A stretch of 64,000 nt of DNA from NCBI GenBank assembly GCA_015179045.1, contig WHUZ01000128.1:1-64000 (forward strand), given 5' to 3'. Source of the stretch: Kalaharituber pfeilii (lineage: Eukaryota > Ascomycota > Pezizomycetes > Pezizales > Pezizaceae). The notes under the pieces were generated by a model that saw only the letters and a program-made list of their open reading frames with translations, made no database searches and was not told the origin of the DNA. Below, piece after piece: positions 40,684 to 50,525 of the stretch. Position 1 is the stretch's first letter. Each line of letters begins with the position of its first letter. The position numbers and the translations under genes are program-made.

Positions 40684-41915
40684 TTTTTTTTTTGTTTTTT
40701 TTTTTTATCAGTACTCGCATGCCGTCATATGGGCTATGGCGAGGTTTTTATTAAAGGAACAAAAGAAAGAACTAACGGCTAGATACATGTAGTGCCCGCG
40801 TTGCTAATCAGTGATGCGGGTAAAGCTCAGTACGGAATGGGTCGCATGCCGTCATATGGGCTATGGCGAGGTTTTTATTAAAGGAACAAAAGAAAGAACT
40901 AACGGCTAGATACATGTAGTGCCCGCGTTGCTAATCAGTGATGCGGGTAAAGCTCAGTACGGAATGGGCCCTTCACTTCCTGGCCTCTTTCCCAGTCGTA
41001 CTGCTCTGCACTGAGCCATCTTCCTCCCAGTCTCACCCTATTACTCCTCGATGCCTCATCCAGGTACACCACCACCGAACTTGTCTTTTTTCCCTCCTCA
41101 AGTAAATTGTCTTTTTTCTTCAGCCATCGGATCCCCGTGATCCTTCCTAGGTCCTGGTTGGCTGCCTCCAACCATCGTCGGACCTTCCCGAGGTCTTTTC
41201 TCAGGGCTATCCCGTGTACTACAATGCCGATTTTTGTGGTGTTAGCGTTGTGAGTGGTCGGAGGTGGAGATTTGGCTTTGTGTGTGGGGGGGTTTTTGTC
41301 TTTGGCATGGGCGCTGGGTTAGGCTTTGGCGCGGGGGTTGATGCTGGTGTGGGGGTGGGGGTGGGGGTTGATGGATTAGTTGTGGTGGAGCCGACATTAC
41401 TGCCGTCAGCTTGTCTCGATGCTGTCTCAACCGGAGGTGCCGTGGCTATCTTCTCTGCCTCCACGTCATCAAGTCTTCGCTTGAAGGCGTACGGGTGCGA
41501 TGACGCCGTTTTGCCTTTTCGCTTCCTCGTCTTGGTCGCGACTGGGGGTGTATTCTGTGTAGGGGTCGCTGCGGTCTGCATCATGTCCTCTGGTGACGGC
41601 TCCTCCGAGAACATGGTGAGGGTAGGGCTGAAGCCTAGGGCTTCGGGTGTGGGAGACGGAGGTGTGTCAATGCTGGTGATGGGGCTGAACCCCAACGGCG
41701 CTGGTGGTGGTGCTGCGGGAGCGGTGGAAGGCCAAGGGGGGGGGGGCGTTCTCCGGTCCGCCAGCGTAGCTATCGATGTGCATGCAGGCGCAATGGACCC
41801 CATACTCCCCATCCTCGACCCCGTTCCATTCGATCCTTAGGGCTGCTCCGTTCTTTATGTAGTCTTCTCCTGTCTTTGACCAGTGTCTCCACAACGATGC
41901 CAGGACCTGTAACAA
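40684..41915 (-). mobile_element. ORF1-only element with tail A, longest minus-strand copy
   Basis: On the minus strand: an N-terminal part with WRHWSKTGEDYIKNGAALRI, a Pro-rich middle with two EALGFSP/PLGFSP motifs, KTRKRKGKTAS, and the conserved end (GIVVHGIALRKDLGKV, ITGIRWLKKKDNLLEEGK, RLGGRWLSAEQYDWERG). The frame is shifted at a run of about ten G (41739-41748) and again near 41230. The 3' UTR is followed by tail A in which part of the inner hairpin is altered (CCCATATGACGG), and an A/T-rich end at about 40684. Confidence 0.8.
40718..40970. repeat. 125-bp tandem duplication covering a tail-A hairpin and 3' UTR
   Basis: A segment starting GCATGCCGTCATATGGGCTA and ending GCTCAGTACGGAATGGG is present twice in direct succession (about 40718-40842 and 40843-40967) with almost no difference. 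The duplication doubled half of the tail and the adjacent UTR of the ORF1-only element. Confidence 0.88.
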
Positions 41916-42467
41916 TATTAGTAATAATAGAAATGCATTCTGGTATATGAGTATAGTATTCTAATAATTAGATATATCTTATATATTTATATATTCTAAT
42001 ATTCTCCTAACTAGAAATAGTATCTAAATATCTTACTAGTAATGTCTAGCATATAAATACTTTACTAGTAAAGTCTAGTATATAAATACTTTACTAGTAA
42101 AGTCTAGTATTTTTACTTTATATATAATTTTATATACTATTATACTATATAAGTATAATAAATTGATTAAGCCAGATTAAGATTTAGAGTTCTTAGACCA
42201 GAGTTAAAATTTAGAGATCTTAGATTAAGATTAGAGTTCTAGATTCTAGAAATTTAGGAGATAAGATAGGTAGTATAGATAAGAAAAAATTCATAGCAGA
42301 TAAAGATAGTTGAAGCTATATAATATAACAAGTATAAGTATATTAATTGCTAATAGTATTTACACTTAGTATAAGTTCTAAGTCAGTTTTTTTAAGTAAA
42401 TTAGATTTTGAGTCAGTTTATTATATTATAAAATATATCTAACTTGTCTACTGAGTAAGCTAGTATA
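41916..42467. other. AT-rich TpA-rich tract
   Basis: The tract is composed mostly of A and T with short direct repeats such as TACTTTACTAGTAAAGTCTAG. No frame is open. Composition resembles sequence that has undergone repeat-induced point mutation in ascomycetes, though this is inference. Confidence 0.5.
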
Positions 42468-42482
42468 TGTCACGGCTTAGTA

Positions 42483-43266
42483 GGCGGATTTTGCAAAATC
42501 TGGTTAACACATATTTGGTTATTTTCCGGTTATTATTAATCAATATTACTGTAGCAACGTGTTGTTTATGGCTGAGTTAACCAAATTTCTGGCAATTTTC
42601 TGGTTATATAACCAAATAAATTCTGTTAAACACAAAGTGTAGGTAAAGACTTTACATCAATACCAAAGTATCTTGATATTTTACTCGCTCAAATGTTTTC
42701 CCAAACCCCTTCTCTATCACCTGCACCTACAATTTTAGCATCCCATGGGTGTGGTCATGCAACATCGTCCTTACCGCAAACTTAATCTCCGGCACCTCAA
42801 ACCCAATCACCAGCACCTGCAGACAACTTACGTACTCGACTCAATGATGAAGAAAAGCTTCATCTAGTCCGCTTATGCATTGAATACTAAGCGGAGCATG
42901 TCAAAGGCAAGAAAGGAGTTTTTTGGCAAAAAAATCAGAATGTTACTAAAAGAACAAATTGGGAAGGACCTCCGAGATCCTCATAGTACAATGAGAATCT
43001 TGCTTCAACAGTTTGAAGTACAAAGGCTGCCACAGATGCGACAGCTAAAGTGGTCTTGCGGCACGAAGTTATCGCCATAGGTCGAATATGCGTGCGGTAT
43101 GCATGGAATATGTGTGCAGTTATGCGTGGAAAATAACCCAAAAAATAACCGCAGAAATAACCTAGGTACGTTGCAAAATCTGGGCCGTTTTTTGGTTGGG
43201 TTATCATGACTAATGGTTACCCAGAAAATAACCGAATTTCAATAACCGGACTTTGCAAAATCCGCC
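42483..43266. mobile_element. TIR element with TA target duplication and a decayed Myb/trihelix-like ORF
   Basis: GGCGGATTTTGCAAAATC at 42483-42500 is the inverse of 43249-43266 with one mismatch, and TA flanks both ends, as in Tc1/mariner-type elements. GGTTAT/ATAACC motifs recur near both ends. The interior plus strand carries a broken frame (RLNDEEKLHLVRLCIEY, KGKKGVFWQK, STMRILLQQFE) resembling the Myb/trihelix-like DNA-binding domain found in many fungal transposon-associated proteins. No catalytic domain is seen. Confidence 0.72.
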
Positions 43267-43269
43267 TAA

Positions 43270-43322
43270 TGGTTCAGAGTAAGTGTTCCTCTTATCGAGT
43301 AAGTCTCACCTTAGCTGTAACA
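43270..43322 (-). repeat. LTR end remnant related to the solo LTR at 52950
   Basis: On the minus strand it starts TGTTACAGCTAAGGTGAGAC and continues GAACACTTACTCTGAA, matching the first 50 bp of the solo LTR at 52950-53680. The rest of the LTR is absent, and the TIR element at 42483-43266 adjoins. Confidence 0.65.
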
Positions 43323-43485
43323 GGTAGAAATCCACCTTATCACCTTTACTCCCACTCATATTTGGTTGTTGTGGGACAAAATTGGTTTACCAGCAGATTG
43401 GGAAGAATTTATGTGAGATCTACTGCACGACTCCCGACCAACGCTCTGGGGCCATATCATTTATAGTCTGGTTGACTATATCATT

Positions 43486-44497
43486 TACATACTATGGAGA
43501 TTCGCGTTGGGACTAGATAAACCGATAGACAGATCAATTTTAGCCATCCGCTTCAACGAAGATGTGACACTACAGGTTTCCGCAGGGGATCCAGATGACC
43601 CCTGACTAAACTGGTTGAACACCACACCCCTCGAGGATATAGAACCCACACTTGAAGCCCTAGGCTTCAGCCCTATCATCACCGTGCTCTCGGAGGATCC
43701 GTCTCCGGAGAGCATGACGCTACCACCACCCATCCCCACCACTCACGCCACCATCCCGACCAGAAAGCGCAAAGGCAAAGCGGCATCGCCACAAGACTCG
43801 GATGCTCTCAAGAAAAGACTCGACAACAAGGAGGCAGCCAAAATCGCCTCCGCGCCATCGGTCGGGGCCCCCCCACTACCCACTGACAGCTCCTCCACCA
43901 GCACCTCCATGACAAACCAAACATCGAGCGTGGACATGCTCACACCCCCTCCAACAGCAGAAACGCCCGTGGCACCCAGTGCCAGCAACCCACCGATGCT
44001 AGCTCCCCACCCAACCTCCCTATCACCTATTCTCCACCCGAAAAACACCCCAACCGGCATCCCGGAAGCCCCCACCAGGATGAAAAATGGCCTCGTAGTA
44101 CATGGCATAGCCCTCCGGAAGGACCTGAGGACTGTCCAGAGATGGTTGGAGGCGTCGAATAAAGAGTTAGGAAAAATCACGGGAATTCGGTGGATGAAAA
44201 AGAGGACAATTCTGGTGGAGGAAGGCAAGATCACCAGCTCAGTCGGCGTATACCTGGAGGATCAGGTAGGGCTGGACAAGGTGAGACTTGGGGGAAAATG
44301 GATGAGGGCCAGCCTATACGAATGGGACAGGGGACGGAAGTAGACTGGGACGGAGACTGTTTTCCCCTTAGACTGTGATAGTTACATTTCCCCTTCACAC
44401 AAGAGGTCCCGGGGATTTCTACTTTTACATTTAACTTTCCTTCTTTCACATGTAACTAAACATCGCCATAGCCCTTAGGGCGGCATGCGATTAATGA

Positions 44498-44530
<33 letters not shown>
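43486..44530 (+). mobile_element. ORF1-only element with tail A, longest plus-strand copy
   Basis: The frame runs from about 43495 (WRFALGLDKPIDRSILAIRF) with one TGA at 43603, then on to the stop at 44343. After the stop come a 3' UTR of about 110 bp, tail A (44461-44497, stem variant ATCGC/GCGAT) and about 30 A. No clear duplication is visible at the left border. It shows the full layout of this type: N-terminal region, Pro/Thr-rich linker with KRKGKAAS, RRM-like end, then directly the LINE tail without ORF2. Confidence 0.85.
43615..44343 (+). CDS. ORF1-only element protein (RRM-like C-terminus)
   Basis: About 242 open codons encode a linker rich in Pro, Thr and Ser (LGFSPIITVLSEDPSPESM near the start, KRKGKAASPQDSD, a charged helix LDNKEAAKIAS) and a C-terminal domain of about 90 residues (GLVVHGIALRKDLRTV, ITGIRWMKKRTILVEEGK, RLGGKWMRASLYEWDRGRK). 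The end domain fits the nucleic-acid-binding region of Tad-type ORF1 proteins. There is no zinc knuckle and the frame stops shortly before the tail. The first codon is not ATG; an in-frame TGA lies just upstream, so the true N-terminus is cut off. Confidence 0.55.
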   Translation: MNTTPLEDIEPTLEALGFSPIITVLSEDPSPESMTLPPPIPTTHATIPTRKRKGKAASPQDSDALKKRLDNKEAAKIASAPSVGAPPLPTDSSSTSTSMTNQTSSVDMLTPPPTAETPVAPSASNPPMLAPHPTSLSPILHPKNTPTGIPEAPTRMKNGLVVHGIALRKDLRTVQRWLEASNKELGKITGIRWMKKRTILVEEGKITSSVGVYLEDQVGLDKVRLGGKWMRASLYEWDRGRK

Positions 44531-44531
<1 letters not shown>

Positions 44532-44639
44532 GACGGCTTTGCGGAAGGTCTCTACTATGTATTATATACCTAGTAACTATCCAATAGATACTATTCGCAA
44601 GATGCCTAATTTCTCTGGTTAGAACAACACATTAGGGAT

Positions 44640-44747
44640 TTTTATTGATCTTCATTTTCATAATTACTCGTGTACCGCCCCAGGGGCGATCACGAGATAG
44701 GTTACAAATGGGATAACTGAAATAATAGAGATAACAAAAGTAATGGA
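44640..44747 (-). mobile_element. Tail-A copy with a covarying outer stem, probable short retroposon
   Basis: On the minus strand it holds CTCGTGATCGCCCCTGGGGC then GGTACACGAGTAATTATGAA. The outer stem CTCGT/ACGAG differs from the common CTCGC/GCGAG by a compensated pair. ACATTAGGG on the left (about 44629) and ACATTAGGC on the right (about 44749) may be the target duplication, giving about 107 bp of insert. Confidence 0.6.
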
Positions 44748-45056
44748 AATACATTAGGCATTTCAATGAAATATTTTGCATTCTCCTGGGCTTGAAGTAC
44801 ATAGAAAATTTATAATCTCAGTATCAAGGAGGAGGTACAAGGCCAAAGGGAGTATGGGTATGAGAATCGGACCAATGGAAACGTGAATGAAAGAAAGTCA
44901 ACATATTTTCATTTGGTTTATTTTTCATGCTCATCCGGACCTCCTTTCGTCTTGCCACGCCGTCACATCATTACCCAAGCTTCAGTAGTCATATCTAACG
45001 TTGAAGAAACCAACGGAGCCTGAATTCGAGGGCAAGACCACAGAGCCTGATGAAAC

Positions 45057-46332
45057 CTAGTACTCGCTATCATAGTCGTGAGGGTGGTCGTCCCAAAGAT
45101 CCGTATCCAGCTCAGAAGTAATATCGCAGTCGATATCTGCCAATTCATCGCAATATCGCTCGTCCTCGTCTGAGGGTACATCGTTCTGCAATGCATAAAG
45201 ATAGTCATCGTCTAGCTCATCATTGATGGCGTCGTATATCCTTCGCGATTGATGAATTGCAAGGTACTTCTCCTTGCAAGGGGTACATCTATTAATCAGT
45301 ATTTTGCCACAAGACGAACATGCTGACCCTGCCTTGCCAATCTGGCTAACAGATGTACGATCGAACCAGCCGCATGGGTCAGCCTGAATACCTTTACCAC
45401 AACTCCCGCAGTCGACCCGCGCCAAAATCCTCAACCGGCCACATGCGTCGCATTTGCAGAAAAGTCGACGTTCGCGTTGACCTCCCATCCCTTTTTCCGC
45501 CCACGGTGGCTCCACTACTGATGGCGGGTAATGCATTAACGCAAATTCAACGTCTGTGTTTCCCTGGATAAACTCAATGAGGTCGGGAAGGTCCTCAGCC
45601 CAGGACATTGCCCACGACAGGTAACCCAACAAAGATTGTAACATCCTGTCTCGCAAATTCGGGAGGCTTTCAATTGCCAGCCTAGCGGTATTAACTACTT
45701 CTGGTATCGTAGGTGTAAGCTGTGAACGCATGACTTGTAATGAACTACCTGTGTGGTATGAACGCTTTACGCGTGACTGCTGTTCCTCGAACACTGACTG
45801 GAGCTTGCGTAGACTAAGTTCTCGTAGGCTCTTGACATTAAACCGATCTCCAAAAACATAGAGCTCTAGGTGCGTTTGGAGCGTTGCTTCCAAGGCCCCG
45901 GTTTCCTCACTAACAAGGTGTGAATCAGGACCATCAGCCTCGAGTTCAAATAGGATTTACCGGGTAGGAAACGCACACAGTATAATCTTGAAAGTATGCC
46001 CACTGCAAAAAGCGCTTCGTTGTTCTCGCATTCACATCCCGGAGCCTCATCTCGCCATGTAAACCCTCCCACATCTCATTGTCCGTGTGATTCCGTAACT
46101 CTGGGGACAGGGAGGCAAGTAACTCCTTGTGAATGTAATAAATGGCTTCTTCACCATCCTGGATAACAATCTTAAACAGCGGGGACCTGAGTGTCTCCAA
46201 GTTGAAAGCTGCAATGCCATTTGTACAGCCAGCGCTTGTGGTATCCGTAGAGCGCGTGGTGCCATGACAACATTGACAAGTGGTCGTTGGGCGTCGATAA
46301 GGCCATATTGCTATATGTGAATGTGGGTTCAA
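45057..46332 (-). CDS. BTB/POZ-domain protein with cysteine-rich region and acidic end
   Basis: Exon 1 ends at 45977 and exon 2 runs from 45909 to the stop at 45057. The 67-bp intron (45910-45976) starts GTGCGT and ends TTAG; the join gives YTVEETGAL in frame. The BTB fold is indicated by FKIVIQDGEEAIYYIHKELL, LASLSPELRN, FLQWAYFQDY and, after the splice, HLELYVFGDRFNVKSL. BTB domains mediate protein-protein contacts, often as adaptors for Cullin-3 ligases. The C-terminal third has paired cysteines (CKCDACG, CGSCGKG, CSSCGK, CTPCK), consistent with one or two zinc ribbons, and ends in an Asp/Glu-rich tail. No in-frame ATG is found upstream of the BTB start, so the first exon or the start is not resolved. 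Fungal BTB proteins of this form are common, and function is unknown. Confidence 0.75.
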
Positions 46333-46339
46333 TTTGCAT

Positions 46340-46957
46340 GCGGATCAGTTATTATTTGCTTTGCAATCATTGCACTGCACAGAGTTGCGCATGCTTTGAT
46401 CGGGTGATACTTATTATGGATTGCAAGACCTTCGATCCTCACCTTGCGCTTCAGCATTTTCCAGGTCCATTTCATAGCCAAGTCAAATAATCAATTCTTG
46501 TTGAAATCTTTGAAATCTCACTGCGGTAGTGAATGAAAACTTGCGAGGAACATGTAACCACTGTCTATGGATGGACCAAGTCGATTGATTAAGTTCAGGC
46601 CTCCAGTCTTGGCGAATGAGAAAAAGAAGCAGCTAACAGTTAAAGATCACGCACGGTGGACATGTGTGTAGAACATGCAGCGTCAAATGCGGCTTAAACT
46701 GTGGTCATGATGTAGTCATAACGTTTCAGTGGCTTCACAATTTTGGTCTCTTTGCACCGCTGCCGCTGATTATGCAACCTGTGTTGGGTACGATTGCATT
46801 TTGTTGCGAGAATACCGCCGTTCTTGGAGGCTGGTTTGGACGGCTTTTCATAGGACTCAAGTAGCTGCGTTCCACCCGCAGCCCGTAATTTCTCTTCAAT
46901 TTCGTTTACTGTAGTTTCACCACCAACCCTGATACCCCAGCAACACGGACATTTACC
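46340..46957. other. Upstream region of the BTB gene, no further gene supported
   Basis: It would contain the promoter and the missing first exon of the minus-strand BTB gene. An ATGCAAATTGAACCC at about 46343 on the minus strand is in a different frame from the BTB exon and could only be used with an unseen intron or after a frameshift. Confidence 0.4.
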
Positions 46958-48001
46958 TGTTCTGGCCTACCGACGAACATTGCGGTTCGCGAATCGGCCA
47001 ATTCGTCGGTGGGCTGGCTGATTCGCGAATGGGCCAGCCCACCGACGAACACTGGTGTAGTACAAGTACCACTAGGTACTAGGTACCTCTACCTACTACC
47101 AGTGATTGAGTATAGAGAAACATTCTGCTACCAGCGTTAATTGATAAGCCAGTTACTGTGTGCTAGCACAGCCTATTGCCACTGACAAGTTGCCACTTGA
47201 AAGTTGCTGTCGGTGATAAGTTGCTAATATGAGTAGCAAGTTGCTACTTCTTACCCACATACTAGAAGATAATACAGACAGTTTAATTAATAATTCACTA
47301 CGCTTCTAGACTACTGTAGTTAAGAATACCAATTTGTAATCATAATTAAATTATTGTTAACCGAAACACTAGAAGAAAATTACTAAATATGCTTCTAGTA
47401 TTCTTCTTACTCTAAGCGAAATTTTGGAGTGTTATCTGCATAGTTAGAGATATCCGGAATCCTCCGCCATTCTGGTGGCAGTAACAGGGATTGCGTTGAT
47501 GCCAAGAATGAAAATTTTAGTGGTTGTATTACCAGAAACAGTAGATAATAAGCGCCCTGCAAGTGCCAAGTACCCACTTTAAGCAACCTCATCATGATAA
47601 AACTTGTCAAGACAAAATTTCATGTTCTTGTCTCGGTACCTGTTCTTCCCTTCGTTGTACATGCATACGTCAAAAGGTTAAATGTTCTTATTCTTGTAAT
47701 AAAAGCAATGCTGGTCAATGTACTAACCAGGAGAATGAGTGAACATAGTGATGTATATAGTACTATTGTTTGTACATAGATGACTGCATAGGGGGATAGG
47801 AGACTGTGGAAATTGCTTAGCTGGCTGTATGATAGATCACTATTACACTAAATCATAAGTGAGTATATATATTACATATAGGTACATCGAGGTACATTCA
47901 TGTTCGCCGCTGGGCAAGGTGTTCGTGGCTGGGCTGGCCCCGTGAAAAAACACCATATGTTTTTCACGGGGCCGGAAAATGTTCGTCGGTGGGCCAGAAC
48001 A
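46958..48001. mobile_element. TIR element of about 1 kb with subterminal hairpins
   Basis: TGTTCTGGCC(T/C)ACCGACGAACA begins at 46958 and its inverse ends at 48001. TACC flanks both sides. Inside the left end ATTCGCGAAT and CCGACGAA recur in both orientations, and near the right end CCCCGTGAAAAA pairs perfectly with TTTTTCACGGGG (about 47937-47971). No transposase frame exists. The superfamily is not clear. Confidence 0.65.
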
Positions 48002-48057
48002 TACCCATAAGTTTCGCACTCAATATTTCAACTACCACAACAGATACTTTGCAAGGG

Positions 48058-48059
<2 letters not shown>

Positions 48060-48092
<33 letters not shown>

Positions 48093-48130
48093 CATTACTC
48101 GCATGCCGCCTGATAGGCTATGGCGAGGTT
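48060..48130 (-). mobile_element. Tail-A micro-retroposon
   Basis: A T run of about 31 is followed by the minus-strand tail A ending at GAGG. The inner hairpin is GCCT/AGGC. AAGGGAAT before and AAGGGCAAT after may be a decayed duplication. Confidence 0.7.
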
Positions 48131-48204
48131 TAGAAGGAAGGGCAATTCGTCATATCTAACAGTTCCAAAAAATTGTGGGTACGAGGAAATTATGGCTCCA
48201 CCCA

Positions 48205-48300
48205 GTGATGTTGGAGTGCTTCGCATTTATTCAAATGAAGTCCCTATGAAAAAAGTAGATTGGACTAGAATGTAGTCTACTCTTACTATAAATCCCAGTC
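48205..48300. repeat. Diverged end of the MITE seen at 5-436
   Basis: TGTTGGAGTGCTTCGCATTT and GGACTAGAATGTAGTCTACT align in order and spacing with the left end of the element at 5-85. The right end is not present. Confidence 0.6.
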
Positions 48301-48329
48301 AGGAGTGTGAATGAAAATGTGCCACCCTG

Positions 48330-48541
48330 TGTTACGGATTCACCGCAACCGTAGGGCGGGCGGTCGGTGGATGCGCGCGCAATATGCGCATATGCGACGT
48401 AGGCGATATGCGACAGCCGGGCGCCGGCGTCGCAGTCTCGAGTGCTATATGAGCTACGCAGAGGCCTAGCGAGCATCGCTGGTCAAGTGTCTTTTTGGCC
48501 TGGCGGACGGTAACTCTCTGCGTTTACCACCATCCGTTACA
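48330..48541 (+). repeat. Short solo LTR with 5-bp duplication
   Basis: It begins TGTTACGG and ends CCGTTACA, 212 bp, flanked by CCCTG at 48325-48329 and 48542-48546. This is the footprint of an LTR element that recombined out. A TATATGAG motif lies near 48440. Confidence 0.88.
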
Positions 48542-48581
48542 CCCTGTTCATGCTTACTCCAAGAAGCTGAGCTGTTTAGAT

Positions 48582-48825
48582 GTAGCCGCAGCAGTAAGAG
48601 ACTGTGAGGTGGAGCTGCCCTCATTTGTAGATGATATGAACTGTGTTATTCTGGACTGTGAAGGAGGAAAGGATATGAGGAGAATTGGGGAGAGAATTAC
48701 AAGAGTAGCCAGGGAGGTTGCTGAGGCTCACGGTCTACCACTGGAGACCTCAAAGGAGGAGGTCCTAGTCATGGGCGAGGAGGCCAAGGGAAGGGCAGAT
48801 GTTGAGAGGTGCAGGTGGCTAGGGG
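48582..48825 (+). pseudogene. LINE RT fragment left of a Mutator-like insertion
   Basis: The frame encodes RDCEVELPSFVDDMNCVILD and LPLETSKEEVLVMGEEAKGR, matching the LINEs at 7.0 kb and 36.2 kb. It ends at the 9-bp target site of the Mutator-like element and resumes at 51133. Confidence 0.88.
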
Positions 48826-49510
48826 CGGAACCTCTCCGGACAGGCAGATTCTGCCTGCCGCTCCCGGACCTCATCAGACGATAAACTTTACGCCATGACA
48901 CTGTGACACAGGTACCAACATTGTGGGGTAGGGATGATCAATTGTTGGTACAGGCATATGGCAAGACAAGTTTTAATTTGACTAGTGACGTAAGTGCGTA
49001 CCGGCCCACTGGCTACCAAATATCGGCCAATGCTGTGATCTACTAGTTTAAATGCATGATTGCTCAATTAAGTAAAAAATGAAAAATGGAAAAGTAATGG
49101 AAAAATAGATCTGAATTGATGAGCAGATGAAGAAACAAAAATGAAATCTTGGATTTCCTGTAGTACCTCACTCTGTGATACTACTCGCTTATCAGTTCCT
49201 GTCACACTGCTAGTAGGCTTCGTCTTGAGGTGTCTCTTGCCCTTAGGATGTTACATTTGGAGTACACATTCCAGATGGACAAGAGCTTATTCATTTGCAG
49301 TGCGGAGCATTTTGAGGGTGTGCAATTGAGGTGCAGGAGTAGGTAGTAAAAGCTTCAGGATATCCTGCAAAGCCTGGCAATTTTAAAACTGCTGGATGAG
49401 CTGCGCCGCTTTACAGGCTTGAAAGTAAGCAAAGCGCTCTGCTTCTTTGCTAGAAAGATTGGCATGATATTACTCTGTTCAAATAATTTTGTTCACATAA
49501 CCCCGCATAC

Positions 49511-50525
49511 GAAGACGCCCCAACCAAATGGGAAAAGGCCATCAATGAGGCTAAGGGTGACTCGGTGGCTATTTTTACAGACGGCAGCCGCAGTGAGGAA
49601 GGCGGTGTTGGCGGCGGATGGTGCTGGAGGCAGGTGGTAGCAGGTGAGTCAGAGGGGTCCGGTGGGTAGGCACAAAGGCAACTGTGTGGGACGGTGAGGT
49701 CTCAGGAATGAGGGGTGCCCTTGAAGCAGTTGATGGCAGTGCAAAAGTACTACTACTCGCAGATTCTCAGGCAGCTATCAGTGCAGTCCAGAAAGCAGGA
49801 AAAACTGGCAAGGCAAGAACCGCAGACCTAGCGCGGGTGATAGAGCTGATTGCAGAGAGGCGGCGGAGGCTAAGGAAGGCGGATGCAGTGAAGCTGGCAT
49901 GGGTCAAGGCCCACGTGGGGATAGAAGGCAATGAGAAGGCGGATGAGTTGGCCAAAGAGGGGGCCAAGGGCATGAGGTATGATGGGCAGGCCACTGAGGG
50001 TGGGCTGCGTCAAGAGTTAGTTCGAAAAAGAAAAGAGGAGAGGGAGCGTGCAGGGTTTGGGAAGGGCAAATTCGTGAAGTGGGGCAGGAGAGCACTCACA
50101 AATTACACTTGGCTGCGGACTGGAAAAGGCGGAGCTATGTGGAGGAGGATGGTCAGTGGCGAGGAGGTACAATGTACATGTGGTGAGGCATGGAGTGCTG
50201 AGCATGTGGTGTTCAGATGCACAGAACTGGAGCGGCCCCAGAGGAAGAACAAAAATGGGGCACATGTCACCTGGCAGTCCTGGAAGGACCTAGAGGAGAA
50301 AGGCTGGAAGCAAGAAGGCGTGGAAGGTGACCCGGTCGAGTACTGGTTTGCCTGCCTCGATCTGGGGTAGCCGGGGACCGGGGGACGGAGGGCACTGGGT
50401 GCTCAAGGGTGTATGTAGATTCCGTAGTTAGTTGTCTCAAACCTGGCCCGGGTATATGGGTCCCTGCCATAGGCTGGTAGCCTGTATGCGGGGTTACGTG
50501 AATTAAAAAAAAAAAAAAAAAAAAG
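49511..50525 (+). mobile_element. 5'-truncated LINE with RNase H, zinc finger and tail B
   Basis: It starts within the coding region (WEKAINEAKG) and runs through RNase H, the C-terminal zinc finger, a 3' UTR and a tail B of the GGCTGGTAGCC hairpin subtype (50461-50504), ending in about 20 A. It sits between two halves of an older minus-strand tail B (ACCCCGCATAC on the left, GCTACAAGCCTATGGCAGGG on the right). This copy defines the normal 3' end of the LINE lineage that also includes the 6.3-12.7 kb element. Confidence 0.88.
49684..50370 (+). CDS. LINE ORF2 C-terminus: RNase H and CCHC finger
   Basis: This is an open frame of about 228 codons. RNase H motifs are WDGEVSGMRGALEAVDGS, LLLADSQAAISA and the end motif KLAWVKAHVGIEGNEKADEL, with acidic residues and the final His/Asp in place, so the fold looks complete from the second strand on; the first catalytic Asp (TDGS) lies just upstream in another frame after a one-base loss near 49661. 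RNase H removes the RNA strand during element replication. A CTCGEAWSAEHVVFRC finger follows, and the frame ends with WFACLDLG. Confidence 0.72.
   Translation: MWDGEVSGMRGALEAVDGSAKVLLLADSQAAISAVQKAGKTGKARTADLARVIELIAERRRRLRKADAVKLAWVKAHVGIEGNEKADELAKEGAKGMRYDGQATEGGLRQELVRKRKEERERAGFGKGKFVKWGRRALTNYTWLRTGKGGAMWRRMVSGEEVQCTCGEAWSAEHVVFRCTELERPQRKNKNGAHVTWQSWKDLEEKGWKQEGVEGDPVEYWFACLDLG

Noticed and set aside
42468..43322. Complete solo LTR around the TIR element
   Set aside because: TGTCACGG at 42468 and TGTTACAG at 43322 (minus) look like LTR ends, but both are starts in opposite orientation, the joined length would be under 80 bp and no duplication is present.
46047..46265. Alternative start of the BTB gene at ATGGCACC (minus strand, 46265)
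   Set aside because: It is in a different frame from the BTB motifs and no donor-acceptor pair joins the two frames convincingly.
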